The position numbers and the translations under genes are program-made. Source: JBDTVS01 sp040007095 (GTDB taxonomy: Bacteria; Acidobacteriota; Vicinamibacteria; Vicinamibacterales; CAVVIG01). Taken from it: a DNA stretch of 21,709 nt. The notes below the pieces were generated by a model. It ran no database searches and was not told the origin of the DNA. It was given only the letters and a program-made list of their open reading frames with translations. Where the stretch lies: assembly GCA_040007095.1 (NCBI GenBank), contig JBDTVS010000168.1:1-21709 (forward strand), in the 5' to 3' direction. Numbering within the stretch: the first letter of the stretch is position 1; the number at the start of each line of letters is the position of its first letter. Positions 7,435 through 15,273 of the stretch are shown here, piece after piece.

Positions 7435-10400
7435 ATGCGCAGAATCCCGTTTGCCATCGCGGCCGCCCTCGTCGTGCTCTTCCCAGGTCTTGTCGCCGCC
7501 CAGGCCTCGCTCGCCGGTGTCGTCAAGGACACCTCCGGGGCCGTGCTTCCTGGCGTCACCGTCGAGGCCGCCAGCCCCTCGCTCATCGAAAAGGTCCGCT
7601 CGGTCACGACCGACACGAGCGGCCAGTACAAGATCGTCGATCTGCGGCCCGGGACGTATAGCGTGACGTTTACCCTGACGGGCTTCAGCGTCGTGAAGCG
7701 CGACGGCGTCGAACTGGCTGGCTCGGGCACGGCGCAGATCAACGCGGACCTGAAAGTTGGCGCGCTGGCTGAAACCATCACCGTCACGGGCGAGACGCCG
7801 GTCGTCGACGTGCAGAACGCGGCACGCCAGCAGACCATGAGCGGCGAGTTCATCGCCAATACGCCGGCCGCGAAAAGCTGGAACGGGATCATGCTGCTCG
7901 TGCCCGGTGTCACCGGCGACAACAACACGGTACAGCTGACGCCCGGGATGGTGCTGTTCGGCATCCACGGCGGTCCGAGCACTGAGGGTCGCCTGCAGGT
8001 GGACGGCATGAACGTCGGGGCGTCACGCGGAGGGGGCGGTGTTTCGGGTTACTCGGTCGACACGGCGAACGTGCAGGAAATCACGTTCCGGACGTCCGGC
8101 GGCCTCGGCGAAGCTGAAACCGGCGGTCCAAACATGAACATCGTGCCGAGGACGGGCGGCAACACGTTCAAGGGCACGGCAGCGTTCCAGGCGTCCGGGT
8201 CGGGGCTGCAGAGCGACAACTACAACGATTCGCTCCGCGCGGTGTTGAGCAAGCCGAGCACGCTGCTCGCCCTGTACGATGTCGACGGCGCGTTGGGCGG
8301 CCCGATCAAGAAGGACAAACTGTGGTTCTTCTTCCTCAGCCGGACCTACGGGAACAGCACGTCGGTCACCGGCATGTTCGCCAATAAGAATGCCGGCAAT
8401 CCCAACGCGTGGACCTATGTGCCCGACACGACGCTTCAGGCGAGAAACGACGGCTCGACCATCGTTAACGCCCTTCGCCTCACGTATCAGATCGACCAGA
8501 AGCAGAAAGTGAATCTGTACGCGGATTTCCAGAAGGGCTGCAGCGGGGCCGCGTGGCTCGGCTCCGGGGCAAAGGCGTGCCGCGACACGCCCGCCGGCTG
8601 GATCGAAGGCGGGACCAGCACGATTGCGCCTGAGGGCAGCGCGTATGGAAATACGACGCCCCAGCGCATCTGGCAAGGCACCTACACCAACACGCTGACC
8701 AGCCGGACCCTGTTCGAGTTCGGCTACAGCGGCTACATGAGCCGTTGGGGCGGTCCGATCGCCCCGGGCAACCCGACCAACGACTTCGTCCAGGTCCGCG
8801 AACAGGGCGGGGCAATCCCAGGCCTTTGCTATCGTGCGATCAGCACCTTGTGCGGCACCGGCTTCGCCACATCGACGGGCTGGATCTCGGCCAATACGTG
8901 GCACGCCACCGTCTCGCACGTGACCGGCGCGCACAACGCGAAGTTCGGCTACTGGGGCCTCTACGACTACGACAACCAGGATTCCAACGGCGCCAGCTCG
9001 CAGGGTCTCGTGTACCAGTTCAACAACGGCGTGCCGAATCAGTTCTGGGAGCTGTCGGGGCAGTTCAAGAGCCAGTGGCGGACCCGGTACGACGCGTTCT
9101 TCGTGCAGGATTCGTGGACGCGCGAGCGGCTCACTCTGCAGGGCGCGGTGCGTTACGAGCACGCGTGGAGCTACTACCCTGAGTCCTACATCGGCGGTAC
9201 GCGCTTCATCCCCTTCGCGACGATCCCGGAGGCCAAGGGCGCCAATTTCAACGACATCATGCCGCGAGTTGGTCTTGCCTACGATTTGTTCGGTAGCGGC
9301 AAAACGTCGCTGAAGGCCAACTTCGGCAAGTATGTCCAGCCGGCTCAGAACGCGGGCATCTACACCGGCGCTGCCCCGACGTCGGGCATCGTCACCGCCG
9401 CAACGAGGAGCTGGACCGACCTGAACGGCAATTTCGCAGTGGACTGCAACCTCAACGCCGCGGGCGCCTCGGATCAGTCGGCCTCGGGCGGCGACCGATG
9501 CGGCGCGCTGTCGAACAATAACTTCGGCACGCTCAACCAGGGCTTCACCTATGCCCCCCAGATCCTGAACGGTTTCCGGCCGTGGGACTATCAAGTCGGC
9601 TTCTCGCTGCAGCAGCAGGTCTCGTCGCGGATTTCGGCCGAAGTCCAGTGGAACAAGCGCTGGTTCTACGGCTATTACGTGAGCCGCAATCTATCGCTCG
9701 ACCCCACCGCCGACTGGAACACCTACAGCATCACGGCGCCGGTCGATTCGCGCCTCCCCGGTGGCGGCGGCTATGCGATCACCGGCTTGCACGACGTCGT
9801 CCCGTCGAAGTTCGGCCAGTCGAACTTCCAGATCCAGGGCGCCGGCAACTACGGCGACGATTATTCGTACTGGAGCGGCGTCGATTTGACGGTGGCGATG
9901 CGCGCGAGCAAGGGGCTCACGTTCCAGGGCGGCACGAGCACCGGACAGACCGTGCAGGATCTCTGCGGCGTCTCGAACCAGCTGCCTGACGCGCTGTTGG
10001 CGCCGCAGGCGCTCGCGGTCGGTGTCTCCACGCCGGGCTTCCAGGCGTTCACGGCCACGCAGTCCGGAATGGCGCCAGGTCAGTACTGCCGTCTCGCCTC
10101 GGGATTCCTCACCCAGTTCAGAGCTCTCTCGTCCTATCAGGTGCCGAAGGTCGACGTGGAAGTCTCGGCCACGTTCCAGAGCAAGCCGGGCGCGCAGCTC
10201 GCGGGCAACTACAACATCCCCGCGGCGACGATTGCCCAGTCGCTGGGCCGCGCGCCGTCGGGCGGCGTCGCCAATGTCACGGTCAACCTGGTGACGCCCG
10301 GCTCGCTCTATGGCGATCGCGTCAACGAGCTCGATTTGCGGCTCTCGAAGGTGTTGCGCTTCGGGAGCACCCGCACGAAAATCTCGCTCGATTTGTACAA

Positions 10401-10527
10401 CGCGCTCAATGCCAACCCGGTGTTGACCTACAACCAGACCTACAGCCCGACGGCCGCGACGTGGCTCACGCCGACGTCAGTGCTTGCGGCACGCGTCATG
10501 AAAATCGGCGCGTCATTCGATTTCTAG
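7435..10527 (+). CDS. TonB-dependent receptor with carboxypeptidase-regulatory-like domain (receptor 1)
   Basis: 1030 residues. A Sec signal peptide covers residues 1-23 (MRRIPFAIAAALVVLFPGLV, cut after AAQ). Residues about 25-110 are a carboxypeptidase D regulatory-like / CNA-B-type beta domain (LAGVVKDTSGAVLPGVTV, LRPGTYSVTFTLTGF). The plug follows at about 112-245 (ETITVTGETPVVDV, LLVPGV, QVDGMNVG), then a large outer-membrane barrel ending in FDF. This is the Oar-like type expanded in Acidobacteriota, importing large or complexed substrates using TonB/ExbBD energy (none encoded here). A GTG at 7414 is in frame, but AGGAGGT at 7418-7424 lies inside that extension, so the ATG at 7435 is the start. 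It is a paralogue of receptor 2 at the other end of the cluster. A DxNGNFxxDC loop occurs at residues 662-671. Confidence 0.95.
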   Translation: MRRIPFAIAAALVVLFPGLVAAQASLAGVVKDTSGAVLPGVTVEAASPSLIEKVRSVTTDTSGQYKIVDLRPGTYSVTFTLTGFSVVKRDGVELAGSGTAQINADLKVGALAETITVTGETPVVDVQNAARQQTMSGEFIANTPAAKSWNGIMLLVPGVTGDNNTVQLTPGMVLFGIHGGPSTEGRLQVDGMNVGASRGGGGVSGYSVDTANVQEITFRTSGGLGEAETGGPNMNIVPRTGGNTFKGTAAFQASGSGLQSDNYNDSLRAVLSKPSTLLALYDVDGALGGPIKKDKLWFFFLSRTYGNSTSVTGMFANKNAGNPNAWTYVPDTTLQARNDGSTIVNALRLTYQIDQKQKVNLYADFQKGCSGAAWLGSGAKACRDTPAGWIEGGTSTIAPEGSAYGNTTPQRIWQGTYTNTLTSRTLFEFGYSGYMSRWGGPIAPGNPTNDFVQVREQGGAIPGLCYRAISTLCGTGFATSTGWISANTWHATVSHVTGAHNAKFGYWGLYDYDNQDSNGASSQGLVYQFNNGVPNQFWELSGQFKSQWRTRYDAFFVQDSWTRERLTLQGAVRYEHAWSYYPESYIGGTRFIPFATIPEAKGANFNDIMPRVGLAYDLFGSGKTSLKANFGKYVQPAQNAGIYTGAAPTSGIVTAATRSWTDLNGNFAVDCNLNAAGASDQSASGGDRCGALSNNNFGTLNQGFTYAPQILNGFRPWDYQVGFSLQQQVSSRISAEVQWNKRWFYGYYVSRNLSLDPTADWNTYSITAPVDSRLPGGGGYAITGLHDVVPSKFGQSNFQIQGAGNYGDDYSYWSGVDLTVAMRASKGLTFQGGTSTGQTVQDLCGVSNQLPDALLAPQALAVGVSTPGFQAFTATQSGMAPGQYCRLASGFLTQFRALSSYQVPKVDVEVSATFQSKPGAQLAGNYNIPAATIAQSLGRAPSGGVANVTVNLVTPGSLYGDRVNELDLRLSKVLRFGSTRTKISLDLYNALNANPVLTYNQTYSPTAATWLTPTSVLAARVMKIGASFDF

Positions 10528-10562
10528 CGGCCCTCCGGCGTCGTTGAGGCGGCGGCGGTCTG

Positions 10563-10604
10563 GGAGACGATGTTGGCTCACGGTCAGGAGCTGACATCGT
10601 CTCC
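10563..10604 (+). terminator. Long stem-loop after TonB receptor 1 (terminator-like, no U-tract)
   Basis: GGAGACGATGT (10563-10573) pairs perfectly with ACATCGTCTCC (10594-10604). The stem extends inward through TGGCTC/GAGCTG with two G-U pairs, giving about 17 bp and an 8-nt loop (10580-10587). It begins 36 nt after the receptor stop. No T-run follows, so it may be a 3'-end stabiliser or partial terminator rather than a classical intrinsic terminator. Confidence 0.55.
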
Positions 10605-10781
10605 ACCTGACCGCCTGTTCTGCTGGTTTATAAAGCCCAGACAGGCTCTTGATCCTGTAGCTCGACCCGCGCTGGTTCTGACGATCTCCCTGCAATACCT
10701 TGCCTACGGCTTCGGGATGTGCTGAGATTCCCGAGACCACATCTTCCCAACGTTCATCGATTCTCGGTGGCACTCGAATCG

Positions 10782-10795
10782 TCGAGGAGCCTCGA
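10782..10795 (+). promoter_or_regulatory. Dyad upstream of cupin gene (possible operator)
   Basis: TCGAGG (10782-10787) and CCTCGA (10790-10795) form a perfect 6-bp dyad with a 2-bp centre, 26 bp ahead of the cupin ATG. The short spacing fits a DNA-binding site better than an RNA hairpin. No regulator gene is adjacent, so the assignment is speculative. Confidence 0.25.
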
Positions 10796-10821
10796 AGTGG
10801 CAAATCTTGGGGAACACAGCC

Positions 10822-11625
10822 ATGCAAAAGACCGTCCTCGTTCTTGTCGCCGCCAGCGTGTGCCTCGTCTCCGCACAGGAGCCCCAGCGCAGCGTCTCGG
10901 AGACGATTGCCGCGTCGCTGCCAAAAGGGGAGCAGATCGTTCCCGTGTATCACGAGCCCCATCACCGCATGCTGTTCGCAAATGGGACGACGAAGATCCT
11001 GGAGGGACAGGTGCCTCCTGGCGACACGTCGTGGTATCACGTGCATGCGGAGCCGATTCTCTACATCACGCTCAGCGCGTCGCAGCAGCGGACGCAAGTG
11101 CTCGGAGAGGAATGGAGCGGCGGTGGTGGTCGGCGCGGGGCGGCACCGGCCGGCGCGGGCCGCGGCGGCACTCCAGCTGGCACGGCAGGACCGCCCCCGG
11201 GAATTCGAGCCACCAGCACGACTACGTATTTCGAGCAACCCGTCACGCACCGCATTACCAACGCCGGCGATCGGCTGTTTCGCTTCATGGTGGTGACCAA
11301 TGCATCGCCGGGCGACGCGAGCGCCGCGAGTGCCGCGGACGCCGGATTTACCGCAACACCGGAGCTCACCAACCGCTGGTTCCGCGCCTACCGCATCAAG
11401 CTCGCTCCGGGGCAGTCCACCGAAGCACATCGCCACTCCACCGAGTCGGTGATCGTACAGGTGTCCGACGGCGAGGCGAGAGCGGTCGGCCCGATGACGT
11501 GGGAGTTGGGCGAACAGGGCCGCTGGGCGTGGTTCGACAGCGCCACTGTGCATGAGATTCGCAACGTGGGCACCGTGCCGTTCGAGGCACTCGAAGTCGA
11601 GGTGCGTCGGCCAGGACGGCCCTGA
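10822..11625 (+). CDS. Secreted double-cupin protein
   Basis: 267 residues with a Sec signal peptide (MQKTVLVLVAASVCLVSAQ). Two cupin beta-barrels are visible. The first has VPPGDTSWYHVHAEPILY (64-81) with candidate metal ligands His73, His75 and Glu77. The second has LAPGQSTEAHRHSTESVIV (195-213) with His203, His205 and Glu208, and a motif-2 segment SATVHEIRNVGTVPFEALEV with His244. Between them lies a Gly/Ala/Pro/Arg-rich linker (residues 99-128). Cupins bind a divalent metal and may act as dioxygenases, isomerases or binding proteins; which applies here is unknown. GGGGAA at 10809-10814 lies 7 nt before the ATG. It is followed after 52 bp by the amidohydrolase, so the two are probably co-transcribed. 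Confidence 0.82.
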   Translation: MQKTVLVLVAASVCLVSAQEPQRSVSETIAASLPKGEQIVPVYHEPHHRMLFANGTTKILEGQVPPGDTSWYHVHAEPILYITLSASQQRTQVLGEEWSGGGGRRGAAPAGAGRGGTPAGTAGPPPGIRATSTTTYFEQPVTHRITNAGDRLFRFMVVTNASPGDASAASAADAGFTATPELTNRWFRAYRIKLAPGQSTEAHRHSTESVIVQVSDGEARAVGPMTWELGEQGRWAWFDSATVHEIRNVGTVPFEALEVEVRRPGRP

Positions 11626-11677
11626 CAGCGTCGTCGCTTCTCGTGATTCGCCACACAGGGCATCCAGGAGGTATTTC

Positions 11678-13072
11678 GTGCGCCAGTCAACAAGCGGTCG
11701 AGTCGCCTGTGTGCTCATCACGACCGTCTGGATCGCGCAGGCCGCCGCTCAGGCGCCAGCGGGGCCACGTGCCGGAGCAGCCGTCACGCTGTTCGAAGGC
11801 GCCCGGCTGATCGACGGCAGCGGCGGGGCGCCAATCGAGGACTCGGCGTTTCTCGTCGTGAACAACAGGTTTACCGAGGTCGGCCGTCGGGGCAACATTC
11901 GGGTGCCTCCCGGGGCGAAGCGCGTCGATCTGACCGGCAAGACGGTCATTCCGGGACTCGTCGATGGGCATTCCCACATCGGCTACATGAAGAACCTCAC
12001 GAGCGGCGCGCAGAACTACACGCGCGACAACATCCTCGACCACATGCGCCGCTTCGCGTACTTCGGGGTCGCCGCCAGCCAGTCGATGGGCACAGACTTC
12101 GGGGAAATGCCGTTCCAGCTCCGCGACGAGATTCTTGCCAACAAGCATCCCGACGCCGCCCGGTTTCTCGTCGCCGGCCGGGGCCTCTCGCCGCTCGAGG
12201 AAATCAGCGCCGACAACATGAGGCAGGCCGCATTCCCCGTGACGACCGTGGCAGGCGCCCGCGCCTCGGTGCAGGAACTCGTGCCGCGGCACGTCAAGTT
12301 GATCAAGACCTGGGTGGACGACCGCGGAGGAGCCGTCAAGAAGATGGCCCCAGAGCTCTACACGGCGATCATCGATGAGGCGCACAAAAACAATCTCCGC
12401 GTCGCGGTTCACGCGACCGGCTTGCAGGACGCCAAGGCGCTCCTGCGCGCCAACATCGACGTGTTCGCTCACATGATCAGCGACGTGGACGATGAGTTGG
12501 TGACGCTGTTCAAGCAGCACCCCAACACCGCGGTGCTCTCGGCGCTGGGCGGGCCGCACCGCGCCGTCTTCGCGCCGTGGCTGGATCCGGTGCAGCCGCT
12601 CATCAGCGAGACCGTGCGTCCAGCGCAGATCAAGCGCTTGCAGAGTCGGTTCCCGCAGCGGGACCCGCAGCAGTTCGCGCAGTCGAAGGAGGCCTGGGAT
12701 CGGTTGGCGCGCGGGATCGTGAAGTTACAGGCCGCGGGCGTCAAGATCGGCGTCGGCACCGATGGCGGCGGTCAGCAGGGCGATCAGTTCATCGGCTGGA
12801 CGATGCACGCGGAGCTGGAGAATATGGTGATGGCGGGACTTCCAGCGGCGCAGGTGCTGGTGGCGGCCACTCGCACCTCGGCGCAGATCCTCGGCCAGGA
12901 CGACCTCGGCGCCGTCGCCGCGGGCAAGAGCGCAGACTTCGTGGTCCTCGATGCCAATCCCCTCGACGACATCACGAACACCCGGAAGATTTCGCGAGTC
13001 TACCTGCGAGGCGTCGAGATCGATCGAGCCAGGCTGCGTGCCGGATTCATGAGTTCGACGGCGTCAGATTGA
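11678..13072 (+). CDS. Secreted metal-dependent amidohydrolase (imidazolonepropionase-like)
   Basis: 464 residues starting at a GTG. The GTG is chosen because AGGAGGT (11666-11672) lies 5 nt ahead and a signal peptide follows directly (hydrophobic residues 9-22, cut near AAAQA). The amidohydrolase ligand set is visible: HxH in DGHSHIG (His98, His100), a candidate carboxylated lysine in VKLIKTWVDD (Lys210), His245 in VAVHATG, His265 in DVFAHMIS, and Asp362 in VGTDGGG. The C-terminal GAVAAGKSADFVVLDANPLDD closes the flanking composite beta domain. Relatives in this subfamily hydrolyse dipeptides with C-terminal Lys/Arg, cyclic imides or amide-linked toxins, usually with two zincs. Substrate is unpredictable here. 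It follows the cupin gene closely. Confidence 0.92.
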   Translation: MRQSTSGRVACVLITTVWIAQAAAQAPAGPRAGAAVTLFEGARLIDGSGGAPIEDSAFLVVNNRFTEVGRRGNIRVPPGAKRVDLTGKTVIPGLVDGHSHIGYMKNLTSGAQNYTRDNILDHMRRFAYFGVAASQSMGTDFGEMPFQLRDEILANKHPDAARFLVAGRGLSPLEEISADNMRQAAFPVTTVAGARASVQELVPRHVKLIKTWVDDRGGAVKKMAPELYTAIIDEAHKNNLRVAVHATGLQDAKALLRANIDVFAHMISDVDDELVTLFKQHPNTAVLSALGGPHRAVFAPWLDPVQPLISETVRPAQIKRLQSRFPQRDPQQFAQSKEAWDRLARGIVKLQAAGVKIGVGTDGGGQQGDQFIGWTMHAELENMVMAGLPAAQVLVAATRTSAQILGQDDLGAVAAGKSADFVVLDANPLDDITNTRKISRVYLRGVEIDRARLRAGFMSSTASD

Positions 13073-13386
13073 GGTTCGAGCTCGGTCACACGTCATAGCT
13101 GCGTGATCCGCCAATCGATCCATCCATTGATGAGCGCCTTCTCGAACGCCTCGTCAAATGACTCGAAGACTTCGATCAAACAATGCCCGTGGTGCAGTGC
13201 AAAAAGCGGCGCGATCAACATATGAGACGTGCCTGGCTGTTGCGCTTCTGAAATAACGCGGATGACTTCGACGCCAGCACCCTGGTGCCCGGCGAGCGGC
13301 AGGGTGGCACCTGGTTGTGACCGGTGCGACTGGTGATCGTGAGGTCAGAGCCGCAGGCCTGGCCCCTGGAGATAGAATCTCTGGCC
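13073..13386. other. Spacer between amidohydrolase and SnoaL-like gene
   Basis: No plus-strand gene. It carries a short minus-strand open frame with protein-like composition (13093-13221). It also has overlapping inverted repeats CACCCTG (13278-13284)/CAGGGTG (13300-13306) and GGTGCC (13284-13289)/GGCACC (13306-13311), which cannot form at the same time. Confidence 0.45.
13093..13221 (-). CDS. Possible small antisense ORF or gene remnant
   Basis: A 42-codon frame from ATG (13219-13221) to TGA (13093-13095) encoding an amphipathic protein-like sequence with a CLIEVFESFDEAFEKALING segment and WIDWRITQL end. The same frame stays open upstream to about 13344 without a start codon, and that part also reads plausibly (AGVEVIRVISEAQQPG), suggesting the 3' end of a truncated gene. 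I do not recognise a family. No clear ribosome-binding site is visible. It converges on the amidohydrolase gene. Confidence 0.3.
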   Translation of the reverse strand: MLIAPLFALHHGHCLIEVFESFDEAFEKALINGWIDWRITQL

Positions 13387-15102
13387 ATGCGTTGGGGATT
13401 GCTCCCGATCGGGGTGCTCGTGATTGGCGCGTTCTCGCTGGGTGCGCGCCAGCAGGATCCGCAGGCGGCTCCCGAAGCCAGAACGGCACACCTTCAGGCG
13501 CACATCGAAAGCGTCGAGTCCATTCGTGCCGTCAAGCGCCTGCAGTACGCGTATGGGCACTACGCCGAGCTCGGCCTGTGGAACGACTTCGCCGACTTGT
13601 TCGCCGACGATGCCAGCACCAACTACCAGCAGGGGGCACGCGGCAAGGAAGAAGTCCGGAAGCTCTTTCTGCAGCAGGTGGGGCAGGGCAAGCTCGGCCT
13701 GGCCGAAGGCCGCATCTACCCGCACATCCTGTTTCAGCCGGTGGTTCACCTCTCTCCGAGCGGCCGTACCGCCAAGGGACGTTGGCGCATCCTTGCGATG
13801 CTGGGCGGCCTTGGCGGTTCAGCCACCTGGTATAGCGGCGTCTACGAGAATGAATACGTCCTCGACAACGGTGCGTGGAAGATTGGCGTCCTCCGCTCGG
13901 AACCTCGGGTGACCGCGTCCTACTCGGCCGCCGGATGGCGAGACGCCGGCCTGACGGTCCCGCTGCACTACGACGCGGCAAGCATCGCGAAGTTAATCCC
14001 CGATGTGGCGGGCAACGCCCGGACGAGCGGAACCGCGACGTCGTTTGCGGCGCTCGCCGCGCGCGTCGATGGCTTGGCGCAGCGCGCAGCGCTGCTGAAC
14101 GCTCAGGGCGAGGTCACCAATCTGCAGGACGCCTACGGCTACGCCATCGATCGCAAGCAGTGGGATCAGGCTGCGGGGATGTTTTCCGTCGACGGCACGC
14201 TTGAACTGGGACAGCAGGGTGTCTATGTGGGTCAGGCCAGCATTCGGCGGAGCCTGAGCCGGCAGGGGGCGCAGGGTCTGCGGGACGGCGAGCGCAACGA
14301 TCACGTGTATCTGCAGACGCTCGTCTCCGTCGCTCCCGACGGGCGCACGGCGCAGGCTCGAGGCGTGGAGCTGATCTTCTCGGCGGCCCCTGGCGGCGCG
14401 AACGGCGAGCTGAGTGAGGGCACGTTCGAGAACACCTTCGTGAAGCAAGACGACGCGTGGAGGATCCAGTCGGTGCACTTCTACCCGCGCATGATCGTCG
14501 ATGCCGCGACAGGCTGGGCCAGGAGCGCGAAACCTGCGCCGGGCCCCAGTTCAGAGTTCCCCCCGGACCGTCCACCGACCTCTTCCTACGCGATTTATCC
14601 CAAGTTCGCGGTCGCGCCGTTCCATTTCGACAACCCCGTAACCGGAAGGCCTCCTCAGTATCCTGAAGGGGTGCAAGCGGCGCGGCCTACCGCCACGGCA
14701 GTGCCCACGAACGGAGCGGCCATTCGCAACCGGGCAGAGCTGGAAGCCCGGCTGGCGGAGATCGAACGCGATACCGCCATCGCGGAAGCCTACGATGCCG
14801 TCGAGAACCTGATCGGTGGGTTCGGCTATGGCCGGGACGGCGCTGTCCTGAGCGACGGTGGAACCAGCTTCGTGAGCCAGATCGTGCAACCCGTCATCGA
14901 GATCGCCCGGGACGGCAGGAGCGCAAAGGTCCGGGCACGCCTGCTGGAGTTACAAGGCACATCGGGTGGCGCGGGCGGATGGGCGGCCGGCACGTACGAG
15001 GGCAGCGCCGCACAGCAAGACGGCTCATGGACACTTCAGGCGCTCGATCTCGACCGCACGTGGTCGGGGTCCTATCCGGGCGGCTGGGCCCGTTTGCCTT
15101 AA
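13387..15102 (+). CDS. Secreted protein with three SnoaL/NTF2-like domains
   Basis: 571 residues. A signal peptide or N-terminal anchor spans residues 1-20 (MRWGLLPIGVLVIGAFSLGA). Domain 1 (about 35-185) starts with IRAVKRLQYAYGHYAELGLW and FADLFADDAS and ends in ENEYVLDNGAWKIGVLRSEP. Domain 2 (about 225-375) repeats the plan with EVTNLQDAYGYAIDRKQWD, AAGMFSVDGTLELG and ENTFVKQDDAWRIQSVHFYP. Domain 3 (about 445-560) has the first helix and the last strands (TYEGSAAQQDGSWTLQALDLDRTW) but lacks most of the middle, and a Pro-rich linker (380-445) precedes it. SnoaL-like folds act as dehydratases, isomerases, cyclases or binding proteins. The ATG at 13387 was chosen for the signal peptide; a weak GGAG lies about 17 nt ahead, and an in-frame GTG at 13324 is a less likely alternative. 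Confidence 0.82.
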   Translation: MRWGLLPIGVLVIGAFSLGARQQDPQAAPEARTAHLQAHIESVESIRAVKRLQYAYGHYAELGLWNDFADLFADDASTNYQQGARGKEEVRKLFLQQVGQGKLGLAEGRIYPHILFQPVVHLSPSGRTAKGRWRILAMLGGLGGSATWYSGVYENEYVLDNGAWKIGVLRSEPRVTASYSAAGWRDAGLTVPLHYDAASIAKLIPDVAGNARTSGTATSFAALAARVDGLAQRAALLNAQGEVTNLQDAYGYAIDRKQWDQAAGMFSVDGTLELGQQGVYVGQASIRRSLSRQGAQGLRDGERNDHVYLQTLVSVAPDGRTAQARGVELIFSAAPGGANGELSEGTFENTFVKQDDAWRIQSVHFYPRMIVDAATGWARSAKPAPGPSSEFPPDRPPTSSYAIYPKFAVAPFHFDNPVTGRPPQYPEGVQAARPTATAVPTNGAAIRNRAELEARLAEIERDTAIAEAYDAVENLIGGFGYGRDGAVLSDGGTSFVSQIVQPVIEIARDGRSAKVRARLLELQGTSGGAGGWAAGTYEGSAAQQDGSWTLQALDLDRTWSGSYPGGWARLP

Positions 15103-15182
15103 CAGACGACCCCAACGCGGCACACCCTGCGCAATCCGCGATCGTTCGCATCCGTGTCGGCTCGTCTTGCGCTTCGACATGA

Positions 15183-15210
15183 GCCGCACATCCGGGAACC
15201 CGGTGGCGGC
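15183..15210 (+). repeat. Two-tier stem-loop between SnoaL-like and MFS genes
   Basis: GCCGC (15183-15187) pairs with GCGGC (15206-15210), and inside it CCGGG (15192-15196) pairs with CCCGG (15199-15203). It lies 80 nt after the SnoaL-like stop and 63 nt before the MFS start. There is no T-tract. It could act as a weak terminator or leader structure. Confidence 0.35.
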
Positions 15211-15230
15211 GTCTCGGATCGAACCAGCCC

Positions 15231-15261
15231 GTGACCTCATCGAAGACGGGTGAGATAAAAT
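15231..15261 (+). promoter_or_regulatory. Candidate promoter of the MFS gene
   Basis: TAAAAT (15256-15261) matches the -10 consensus at 5/6. The nearest -35-like hexamer is GTGACC (15231-15236, 4/6) with a long 19-bp spacer. If used, transcription would begin only a few bases before the ATG at 15274, giving a very short or nearly leaderless mRNA; this fits the lack of a good ribosome-binding site. Confidence 0.25.
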
Positions 15262-15273
15262 TCCGCCGCGACC

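Larger units (their letters stand above)
10528..10821 (+). other. Intergenic region between receptor 1 and cupin gene
   Basis: No gene seen. It holds the long terminator-like stem-loop at 10563-10604 with a competing downstream arm, then an inverted repeat CGATTC (10758-10763)/GAATCG (10776-10781) and a 6-bp dyad at 10782-10795 close to the cupin start, which together look like a small regulatory zone. Confidence 0.5.

Noticed and set aside
8023..9594. 523-residue minus-strand open frame inside receptor 1
   Set aside because: Composition is the mirror of GC-rich codons in the receptor; no recognisable domain and no ribosome-binding site.
10563..10604. Canonical Rho-independent terminator
   Set aside because: The stem is strong but no run of T follows it; the same holds for the hairpins at 18059-18076 and 21395-21411, so they are called terminator-like only.
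10563..10613. H-type pseudoknot after receptor 1
   Set aside because: Only two nucleotides (10605-10606) would have to span a 17-bp stem, which is sterically impossible with the full stem formed; competing stems are the better reading.
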